From positions 1-39,933 of the forward strand of contig JANQJW010000020.1 of NCBI GenBank assembly GCA_028281445.1: DNA of 39,933 nt. Direction: 5' to 3'. The notes below the pieces were generated by a model that had not been told where the DNA came from, ran no database searches, and saw nothing but the letters and a program-made list of their open reading frames with translations. Source of the DNA: Planctomycetota bacterium. Its GTDB lineage: Bacteria > Planctomycetota > PLA2 > JAEUHO01. Positions 14,995-22,026 of this stretch are shown here, piece after piece. A program made the translations under genes and the position numbers. Within the stretch, counting starts at the first letter, position 1; every line of letters starts with the position of its first letter.

Positions 14995-17925
14995 ATGTCC
15001 CGGTCGAACTGGATTGCAGGCGCCGCGATCGTCTTCGTGGCGCTGATCGTCACCCTGACCTTCGATCCCTTCGGGTTCATGACCCAGAGCACGGACGACC
15101 GGGACGCCGTCGACTACGACGCGGACACCCTCACGACGGAGTCCGGCCTCAAGGGTCGCGGGAACAAGCCGCTGCCCGATGCCGACCCGGAGGTGTGGGA
15201 AGGCGAGCCCGTCGGCGTGCTCACGCTCAAGCTCGGAAGCGCGACGCTCAAGGGCGTCGTCACCGGCGACGACCGCCCGCTGCGCTTCGCACGGGTCCAG
15301 CCCGTGCTGCCCGCGCCGAACCACGAGGCCGCCGTTCGCACGCGCAAGGACGGCACGTACGAGATTCGCGGCCTGCCCGCCGGCCAGCACGAGGTTCGGG
15401 CGACCGCGCAGGAACGCCTGGGCCGCACCGTCGTCGCTCCCATGGTGAACGACGGCCAGACGGCGGACGTGCCAGTAATGGACTTGCCGCTACGGCCCGC
15501 GCGTACGGATGCGATCGCCGTGAAGGTCACCGACCTCTTCGGCCGGCCGATCCAGGGAGCCAAGGTGCTGGCGACGACGATGCGCTGGGACCTCCATCTC
15601 GCGATGGGTCCCGAGGGCAGCGGCGTCGACGACGTGCACCACAAGTCGGGCACGACCGACGAGACTGGCCGCGTGCGCCTCGGCCCGCTCCTGCCGGAGA
15701 ACTACAACGTCGTCGCGTGGGCCAAGGGCTACGTGAATCACGCCATCAACAACGTGGTCGTCTCCTCGGGGAGAGAGCGTCATGTCACGCTCCCGCTCGC
15801 GGAGGGCATGTCCATCTCCGGTCGCGTGACGGACGCGAACGGCGACGGCATCGAGGGCGCCATCGTCATGGGCATGGCGCAACCGAGCTTCCACAGCAGC
15901 CTCACGACCCACACGGACAAGACCGGCAACTTCGTGCTCGACGGTCTGCGCAAGGGCCGCTACATGGTCATCGGCTGGGAAGACGCCGGCGGCCAGGTCA
16001 TGACCACCGGCAACGCGCCGAGCACCGGCGTGAAGCTCAAGCTCGAAGGCACCGGCAAGGTCAAGGGCACCGTCGTGTGGGACGACGGCACGCCGGTCAC
16101 GGCGGGTCACGTGCGTCCGTTCCAGACGGGCCCGTTCCAGTACGTCTACAGCATGCAGCATCCGCTCGAGAACGACGGCACATTCGAGCTCAACCTGCCC
16201 AAGGGCCAGTGGAACTTCCGCACGCAGGCCGACAACGGCCAGATGAACGACGACACCGTCGCCAAGGTCGACGTCGGGGAGACCACCGAGATCACGATCA
16301 AGATGCCGAAGACGGGCATCGTGCGCGGCGTCGTGATGGACGAAGACGGCGTCCACGTAGAAGGCGCCGAGGTCTACGTGATGAAGGGCGGCTTCCCCGA
16401 GACGCCCTCGCGGGAGCAGTACGGCCGTTCGGACGGCGACGGCGCGTTCGAGGTGCAGGGCCTGCCCTTCGGCGCGACCAAGCTGCACGTCGTCCACCCG
16501 CTCTACGCGGACACGAAGATCGACGTGAAGCCGGAGGCGGCCGACGGGGCCACGGCGATCTCCGTGAAGCTCACGCGCGGCGCGAGCGTCGTCGGGACCG
16601 TCAAGGACCCCGACGGACGCGGCATCGCGGGCGAGCAGGTGAACCTCATCCAGACGTGGTTCGAGTTCCGCTCCAGCTTCACGGGGCCGGACGGCTCGTA
16701 CCGCTTCGACGCCGTCACGCCCGGCACGTACACGGTCACGACAGGGCCGTACGAGCAGGGTGCGCGCGGCATCTCGAAGGGCGGCATCAAGGTCGGCACG
16801 GAAGGCGCGGTCAGGGTCGACCTCGAGACGCCCGCGGCGTCCGGCCGATTGACGGGCGAGGTCAAGCTCGGCGACGAAGGCGTGGCCGGTGCGGAGGTGC
16901 GCATTCAAGACCAGCGTGGTCCCGAGCGCTCCATCACGGTGACGACCGCCGAGGACGGGAAGTTCAGCGCCGAGGGTCTCCAGCTCGGCCGCGTCAGCCT
17001 GTTCGCGACGACGCCCGACGGCTTGAAGGGCGACACGCGCGCACACGTCACGGATGCCGAAATCCCGACCCACGTCGTGGTCGAGGTCGGATCGGCATCG
17101 CTGCGGGCCCGCATCGTTGACGGCGAGGGGAATGCCGTTGCCGGTTCGTGGATCAACGTCGAGATCGCCAACCCGACTGACACAGGCTGGAGCCGCGTCA
17201 AGGACAACGGCAACTCCAACTCCGAGGGTGTCTTCGAGTCGAAGGGCCTCCAGGGCGGAACCTACATCCTGCGCGTCAACCGCACGGAGTTCGCCCAGTA
17301 CGTGAGCGAGCCCTTCACGCTGGCGGACGGCGAAACGAAGAACCTCGGCGACATCAAGATGACGCGCGGCGTGCTCATCTCGGGCCAGGTCGTGGACGAC
17401 GCGGGTGTGCCGGTCGAGAAGGCGACGATCTCGCTGAAGGATGCGCAGGGGCGTCCCGTCTTCCTGTTCTCGATGTCGACGACCGGCAGTGACGGGCGCT
17501 ACTCGCTCCACGGCGTCGAGCCCGGACGCTACTCGGTCACCTTCGAGGCCAAGGGCCACGCGCCCGACCAGCAGGAGGTGTCGGTGGGCGACACCGGAGC
17601 CTCGGCGAACGGCACGCTGACGCGCGGCGGCAAGGTCGAGGTCGCGGTCGAGGACGAAGGCGGCCATCCGCTGGCGGGCGTTCGGATCACGCTGATCGAC
17701 AAGAGCGGGCAGCCCGTGACCCGCACGATCTCCCTGGCCAACTTCGACACGGGCCGGCGCACGACGGGCGAAGATGGCAAGACCTCGCTCGATGACCTCG
17801 CCGGCGGCACCTACAAGGTCCAGTGCGAGCGGAGCGGCTACCTGCCCGCAGGCGATCCGCCGTCCGTGTTCATCGAGCCCGGCGGCGTGGCGACGACACG
17901 TATCGTGCTGCGGGTCGCGGAGTAG
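14995..17925 (+). CDS. Membrane-anchored protein with about ten carboxypeptidase-regulatory-like (transthyretin-fold) domains
   Basis: A 976-aa protein. Residues ~7-23 are a single hydrophobic helix (WIAGAAIVFVALIVTLT), followed by an acidic linker. From about residue 80 to the end run roughly ten units of 70-95 residues. Each opens with a G-x-V-x-D-x-x-G-x-x-x-x-G-A strand pair (SGRVTDANGDGIEGA, RGVVMDEDGVHVEGA, SGQVVDDAGVPVEKA) and closes with D-G-x-F/Y-x-x-x-G-L-x-x-G-x-Y. This is the CarboxypepD_reg/Cna-B-like beta-sandwich. No enzyme motif is seen. The chain of sandwiches suggests a rod reaching from the inner membrane through the envelope. The 1,286-aa protein at 31480 has the same architecture. 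Confidence 0.85.
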   Translation: MSRSNWIAGAAIVFVALIVTLTFDPFGFMTQSTDDRDAVDYDADTLTTESGLKGRGNKPLPDADPEVWEGEPVGVLTLKLGSATLKGVVTGDDRPLRFARVQPVLPAPNHEAAVRTRKDGTYEIRGLPAGQHEVRATAQERLGRTVVAPMVNDGQTADVPVMDLPLRPARTDAIAVKVTDLFGRPIQGAKVLATTMRWDLHLAMGPEGSGVDDVHHKSGTTDETGRVRLGPLLPENYNVVAWAKGYVNHAINNVVVSSGRERHVTLPLAEGMSISGRVTDANGDGIEGAIVMGMAQPSFHSSLTTHTDKTGNFVLDGLRKGRYMVIGWEDAGGQVMTTGNAPSTGVKLKLEGTGKVKGTVVWDDGTPVTAGHVRPFQTGPFQYVYSMQHPLENDGTFELNLPKGQWNFRTQADNGQMNDDTVAKVDVGETTEITIKMPKTGIVRGVVMDEDGVHVEGAEVYVMKGGFPETPSREQYGRSDGDGAFEVQGLPFGATKLHVVHPLYADTKIDVKPEAADGATAISVKLTRGASVVGTVKDPDGRGIAGEQVNLIQTWFEFRSSFTGPDGSYRFDAVTPGTYTVTTGPYEQGARGISKGGIKVGTEGAVRVDLETPAASGRLTGEVKLGDEGVAGAEVRIQDQRGPERSITVTTAEDGKFSAEGLQLGRVSLFATTPDGLKGDTRAHVTDAEIPTHVVVEVGSASLRARIVDGEGNAVAGSWINVEIANPTDTGWSRVKDNGNSNSEGVFESKGLQGGTYILRVNRTEFAQYVSEPFTLADGETKNLGDIKMTRGVLISGQVVDDAGVPVEKATISLKDAQGRPVFLFSMSTTGSDGRYSLHGVEPGRYSVTFEAKGHAPDQQEVSVGDTGASANGTLTRGGKVEVAVEDEGGHPLAGVRITLIDKSGQPVTRTISLANFDTGRRTTGEDGKTSLDDLAGGTYKVQCERSGYLPAGDPPSVFIEPGGVATTRIVLRVAE

Positions 17926-17951
17926 TCCTCGCGCCAAATTGCGGAGGCCCC

Positions 17952-17957
17952 TATCCT
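17952..17957 (+). promoter_or_regulatory. -10 element (TATCCT) of a predicted leaderless promoter
   Basis: TATCCT is followed by exactly 6 bases (17958-17963) and the GTG at 17964. No Shine-Dalgarno is present. It lies in the 38-base gap after the 976-aa gene. Confidence 0.5.
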
Positions 17958-17963
17958 TCGCGC

Positions 17964-18908
17964 GTGGCAGAGATCGAGAACAACTTCACCTGGTCCGCGT
18001 CGCGCAACAACAGCTTCGGGTACTGCAAGCGCCAGTACTGGTGGAACTACTACGGCAGTTGGGGCGGATGGAAGATCGATGCGCCGCGTGAGGCGCGCGA
18101 AGCCTACATCCTGAAGAACCTCAACAACCGCTGGACATGGGCGGGCACGGTCGTCCACGAGGCGATCGAGGACATCCTGCGCCGCTTCCAGGAGGACCAG
18201 GCCGACGGCCAGCTCTCGCTGGGCCCGGTCCACGTCGACGTAGACAGCGAGGTCGAAGCCGCGACGCAGCGCATGCGCGACCAGTGGGTCGAGAGCCGCG
18301 GCGGGCACTACCGCCGCCGGCCGAAGAAGCGCTTCGGACTCGCAGAACACGAGTACGAGGTCGTGATTCCGCGCGACGAGTGGAAGGCGACGAACCAGAA
18401 GGTGCGCGACGGCCTGCGGACCTTCCTCACGTCGGAGCTCTTCGAGACGGTGCGCACGAGCGATCCGTCGCAGTGGCTGCCGATCGAGACCCTCGACCAG
18501 TTCTCGTTCGAAGGCACGGGGATCTGGGTCGTCATGGACTTCGCGTGGAAGCTGCCCGACGGGCGCGTCGAGATCTTCGACTGGAAGACGGGCATCGTGA
18601 ACCCGGACGCGAACCGGCTCCAGGTCGGCTGCTACACGCTCTACCTCAAGGCGTCCCGCGACGTCCCGCCCGAGAAGGTGACGACGCACCTCGTCTACCT
18701 CGGCAAGGAGCTGGAGCAATTCAGCTTCCGCATGTCGGAGGACGAGCTGAAGCAGGTCCGCGGCGAGATGCGCGCCAGCATCGCGTCGATGCGGATGCGC
18801 CTGCGCGACAAGAAAGCCAACACCACCGCCCGTGACGACTTCCCGCTCACCGACGACCTCTCCAAGTGCGAGTTCTGCGCGTTCCGCCGTTTGTGCGGAC
18901 GCGCGTGA
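17964..18908 (+). CDS. PD-(D/E)XK nuclease, RecB/Cas4-like, with a predicted 4Fe-4S cluster
   Basis: A 314-aa protein of the PDDEXK_1 group. The RecB-type nuclease motifs are in order: GTVVHEAIE (H65), MDFAW (D192), IFDWKTG (D206, K208) and QVGCYTLY (Q220, Y224). A lone N-terminal cysteine (C21, in SFGYCKRQYWW) and a C-terminal C302-x2-C305-x5-C311 set match the cluster-binding arrangement of Cas4 and AddB. The likely activity is DNA exonuclease or endonuclease in repair or recombination. There is no helicase beside it and no CRISPR array or cas gene in the window, so a Cas4 role is not supported. The GTG start follows a TATCCT hexamer by 6 bases. Confidence 0.85.
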   Translation: MAEIENNFTWSASRNNSFGYCKRQYWWNYYGSWGGWKIDAPREAREAYILKNLNNRWTWAGTVVHEAIEDILRRFQEDQADGQLSLGPVHVDVDSEVEAATQRMRDQWVESRGGHYRRRPKKRFGLAEHEYEVVIPRDEWKATNQKVRDGLRTFLTSELFETVRTSDPSQWLPIETLDQFSFEGTGIWVVMDFAWKLPDGRVEIFDWKTGIVNPDANRLQVGCYTLYLKASRDVPPEKVTTHLVYLGKELEQFSFRMSEDELKQVRGEMRASIASMRMRLRDKKANTTARDDFPLTDDLSKCEFCAFRRLCGRA

Positions 18909-18927
18909 GACCGGCCCCCCCCACGAG

Positions 18928-18933
18928 TACGCT
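18928..18933 (+). promoter_or_regulatory. -10 element (TACGCT) of a predicted leaderless promoter
   Basis: TACGCT lies 6 bases before the GTG at 18940, in the 31-base gap after the nuclease stop codon. No Shine-Dalgarno is seen. Confidence 0.45.
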
Positions 18934-18939
18934 GCGCGC

Positions 18940-21318
18940 GTGATCCCGCGCCTGCTCCTGGTCGTCCTCGCCCTCGCTGCCTGTGCGCCTGCGGCCCGTG
19001 CGGACGAGGGGCGCCGCGCCATCGTCGTGCTCGACCGCGGCAAGGCAGCCAAGGAGAGTTCGACGGCGCTCGGCGATCGCGCGATCCGCCTTGTCGCCGC
19101 GCTACAACGCAAGGGCGGCGACGTACTGCTCCTCGCCGCCGGGGCCGACGCGAAGGGCAAGGCACTGTTCACCGCGCCGCAGCCGACGCTCGCAGGCATC
19201 ACCGCGCTCGACAAGAAGGACGCGTTTGCCTTTGCCGGGGAGACCGATCCGCGCCCCGTTCTCGACATGATCCTCACGGCCGAGGTGGACGAGAGGCCGG
19301 TGGACGTCTACCTGCTCGGCCCGTTCGGTGCTGCGCGCGACGACGCGACCGTTCCCGCGTGGAACAAGAAAGCCCCGGCCGAGAGCCGCGTGTTCCCGTT
19401 GGCTCTCACGCCGGACGCCTACGCGACGCTGGCGATGGTGCGCGGCCTTCAGACGACGGGATGGCTCGTGCTCTCGTTCGACAAACCTGTTGCGAAGACC
19501 GAGCCGTACACCGCGCTGGATCCGAGCGCGAACGGCGTCATGCTCGCGGCGCGCGTACGGGTGGGCGCCGAGGCGCTGCACGTAGGCGCGGCCGGCGTGC
19601 CTCCGCCGCTGCTGGAGGCGCGCACGGACCTCGAGAGCGACACGGTCACGCCGGAGTTCATCGAAGGCCTGAGCCTGTTCGGCATCGGGCGCACGCTGCG
19701 CGACGGCCGCACGGCCACGATCCGGTTCAAGGCGCTGGCGCCCGAGCACGTCCACTGGCTGTGCGATCCGCCCGGTCCGCTGACGTTCGCCTGGGATCGC
19801 GTGAAGCCCGGTGCGCGCGTGCTCGGCCCGAGCGGCGAAGCGAAACCTCGTTTCGACGCGACCGACGCAACGGCCGCCAAGCCTGTCTCCGTTGCGCTGC
19901 GTCTCGTGCGCTCCCGGGCCGGCCCCGCGCCGGCATGGCGAGGCCCGGATCTGCTACCTACCGGACTGACATGGGTGGTGGGACCGGAGGTGCGGACGAG
20001 CGATGCGCTCGGCGAGTCCGAGCTGCGCATCACGTTCAAGGCCGAACCGGCGACGCCGCGTGACGAGCAGGGCGTGCTCGAGCTCACCGCCGAGGGCGTG
20101 CCCGACACCATCCGCGTTCCCTATGCGATTCGCGTGGCCGCGGGGCGCGCGCAGCTCGTGCTCGCTGACGCACGGATCGAGGTACCACAGTCCCAGCCGC
20201 TGCGGCTCCGCATCGAAGCCGATGGGAACACACCCGCTGCGATCGAGCTGCGCTACGAAATCCAAGCGGGTCGGGCTCTGCTGCCGAGCGTCACGACCGC
20301 GAACGGAACCGTACACACCGGCGACGGGCCCCTGCCGGTGAACGAGGATCTCGAGCTGCGCTTTGTCCTGCGCGAGGGCGGCTACGAACACCTCCCTGTG
20401 GCGTCGTTCGTCACGGTGCTGCCCGGTGCGCACGCGGGGGTCGAGTTCACAGGCGAGGCGCGCATCGGCGTCGGACGCCGCATGCCGCGGTTTCGCGTGG
20501 ATGACGAGCCCGCCGTGCTTCGCGTCGAAAACGACACCGTCGTCGTGGACCACCCGCTCCTGCTCCATGCGGACCCCGGTGACGGCCCGCCGGCTTGGAT
20601 CCTCGAGATGCTACGCGTTCAGCCACGCGTTGCGCGTACCGCGGGTGGCGTGGAGACGTGGGAGGTGGTCGGGGCCGGAGAGCCCGGCACGTGGAAGGTC
20701 ATGCCCAAGGGGGCCTGGCGCGGGGGCGAGACAAAGATCTTCGACGACGGCCGCGCGGTCGAGCGGATCTGGGTCGAGTGGGACGGCGGACAGTTCGACG
20801 AGCCGATCGACGTCTCCGTCGCGATACCGGCTCGCTGGGGCACGAAGGGCTACCTCTTCGTAGGGCTCGCCATGCTCGCGTTCGCGCTCGGCGTCGGCGC
20901 GTTCGTGATGATGCGTCCGCCGCCGCTCACGGGCACGCTGCTCTACACCGTCGAGCGCATGGCGGGCACCGTGGGGCGGCTGGACCTCAGTCCGGTCGGC
21001 CGCAAGCCCGCGACGATCGCCGCGGACAAGCACGGACGCTTGGAGCTCGACATCGCCGGCGAGCTGGTTGCGCGTCTCAAACCGACGCGCGTGGGCGGCA
21101 TGATCGAGGTGCGCGACGCGCAGGGCGGTTGGGAACGGCGGCTGCTGGTCGACGGGCTGTCGCTTCGCGCCGGCGTGCACGCTTTGCGCTACGTCTCGGG
21201 ACAGCCAAGCGAGAAGGCGGCCACCGCCGCCATGGAAGCGGTGCCGGACCTGCTCGGTCCCGAGTACGACATCGACTCGGGCCGCATCGACTCACTCGAC
21301 GCGTCCGGTGACACGTAG
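18940..21318 (+). CDS. Exported, membrane-anchored protein of unknown function
   Basis: A 792-aa protein I cannot assign to a family. It opens with a signal (IPRLLLVVLALAACAPAARADEG); either a lipobox LAAC (Cys15) or cleavage after ARA is possible. Residues ~25-180 show alternating strands and helices with RAIVVLDRGKAAKESS, GGDVLLLAAGADA and RPVDVYLLGPFG, which loosely recalls a von Willebrand A fold, but no clear MIDAS motif (DxSxS) is present. The centre is beta-rich and Ig-like. A single transmembrane helix lies near 636-658 (GYLFVGLAMLAFALGVGAFVMM), leaving ~130 residues on the far side. The overall plan, a long extracytoplasmic part with a helix near the end, resembles Bat-type proteins, but this is only an analogy. 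GTG start at 18940. Confidence 0.7.
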   Translation: MIPRLLLVVLALAACAPAARADEGRRAIVVLDRGKAAKESSTALGDRAIRLVAALQRKGGDVLLLAAGADAKGKALFTAPQPTLAGITALDKKDAFAFAGETDPRPVLDMILTAEVDERPVDVYLLGPFGAARDDATVPAWNKKAPAESRVFPLALTPDAYATLAMVRGLQTTGWLVLSFDKPVAKTEPYTALDPSANGVMLAARVRVGAEALHVGAAGVPPPLLEARTDLESDTVTPEFIEGLSLFGIGRTLRDGRTATIRFKALAPEHVHWLCDPPGPLTFAWDRVKPGARVLGPSGEAKPRFDATDATAAKPVSVALRLVRSRAGPAPAWRGPDLLPTGLTWVVGPEVRTSDALGESELRITFKAEPATPRDEQGVLELTAEGVPDTIRVPYAIRVAAGRAQLVLADARIEVPQSQPLRLRIEADGNTPAAIELRYEIQAGRALLPSVTTANGTVHTGDGPLPVNEDLELRFVLREGGYEHLPVASFVTVLPGAHAGVEFTGEARIGVGRRMPRFRVDDEPAVLRVENDTVVVDHPLLLHADPGDGPPAWILEMLRVQPRVARTAGGVETWEVVGAGEPGTWKVMPKGAWRGGETKIFDDGRAVERIWVEWDGGQFDEPIDVSVAIPARWGTKGYLFVGLAMLAFALGVGAFVMMRPPPLTGTLLYTVERMAGTVGRLDLSPVGRKPATIAADKHGRLELDIAGELVARLKPTRVGGMIEVRDAQGGWERRLLVDGLSLRAGVHALRYVSGQPSEKAATAAMEAVPDLLGPEYDIDSGRIDSLDASGDT

Positions 21319-21491
21319 ACTCCACAAGGGCGCAGAGGCACAGCGCGACGCCGTAAGCACGCAGGCGCCCCTCTTCATCCTTGACTCAAGAGCCGCAGGC
21401 GGGAGCCGACCGAACCCGGTGACTCGACGAAAGCCGATAGCGCTCTGCGCCCTCTGTGTCTCTGCGGAGAACCCATGCAGGACTGGCGCGG
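21319..21491. repeat. Intergenic inverted-repeat element between convergent genes
   Basis: GGGCGCAGAG at 21328-21337 is the exact reverse complement of CTCTGCGCCC at 21443-21452. The similarity extends imperfectly outward (CACA against TGTG; GCAGAGGCACAG against CTCTGTGTCTCTGCGG). This CTCTGTGTCTCTGCGG-type sequence is one I associate with dispersed, non-coding intergenic repeats in many bacterial genomes; that recollection is not a database result. The segment sits between two converging stop codons and has no gene. Confidence 0.6.
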
Positions 21492-22025
21492 CTACGTGTC
21501 TTCGGCCATCGCCGCTTCGCGTTCGGCGGCGCGCTCCGCGGCGCGTTGATCCGCGAGCTCGAGCGCGAGCTGTACGGCGTTCTCGGGCGACTTCGCCGCC
21601 GGCAGGTTGCGATCGAAGAGTGCGTTGCGGTCGAGCTTCCACGTGTCGAGCCCGACGACCGGAATGCCGTGCTTCAACGCGATCGAGATCTCCGACAACG
21701 TGCCGAGCCGGCCAGCCACGGCGATCGCGGCCTCCCCCGCCGTGGCAACCAGGATGTTGCGCGCATCGCCCAGGCCCGAGGGGATCACGAAGTCGACATA
21801 CGGGTTGGCGTCGAAGCGGTTGTACGTCCGCAGGATGCCGATCGTGTGGCCGCCGGCCTCCTTGGCGCCCATGCAGGCCGCTTCCATGACGCCGTAGAGC
21901 CCGCCGCACACGACGGTGACGCCGTTCTCCGCGAGGAGCCGGCCGACCTGCGCGGCCGCGTTGTATTCCTTGCGCGTCGGATGCCCGGGACCGAATACGG
22001 AGATCAGCCGTTCCATGCCGGGCAT
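21492..22025 (-). CDS. LOG-like Rossmann-fold protein (TIGR00725 type)
   Basis: A 177-aa cytoplasmic protein. The core has FGPGHPTRKEYNAAAQVGRLLAE, then VTVVCGGLYGVMEAACMGAKEAGGHTIGIL, and later GRLGTLSEISIALKHGIPVVGLD. These match the nucleotide-binding GGxxGVMEA and GxGTLSE motifs of the TIGR00725/YvdD and LOG (cytokinin riboside monophosphate hydrolase) families. The canonical PGGxGTxxE is here GRLGTLSE, so the two glycines are changed and hydrolase activity is uncertain. The C-terminus is a charged Ala/Glu/Arg helix. I use ATG 22025, immediately after the upstream stop (22027-22029); ATG 22016 is an equal alternative. It is last in a three-gene operon. Confidence 0.8.
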   Translation of the reverse strand: MPGMERLISVFGPGHPTRKEYNAAAQVGRLLAENGVTVVCGGLYGVMEAACMGAKEAGGHTIGILRTYNRFDANPYVDFVIPSGLGDARNILVATAGEAAIAVAGRLGTLSEISIALKHGIPVVGLDTWKLDRNALFDRNLPAAKSPENAVQLALELADQRAAERAAEREAAMAEDT

Positions 22026-22026
22026 C

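Noticed and set aside
15490..17937. Minus-strand open frame of 815 codons
   Set aside because: Antisense shadow of the 976-aa repeat-domain protein; composition is dominated by Arg, Ala, Asp and Val with no motif.
17964..18908. CRISPR-associated Cas4
   Set aside because: Cysteines and nuclease motifs fit, but there is no array, no other cas gene and AddB/RecB-like nucleases share the same features.
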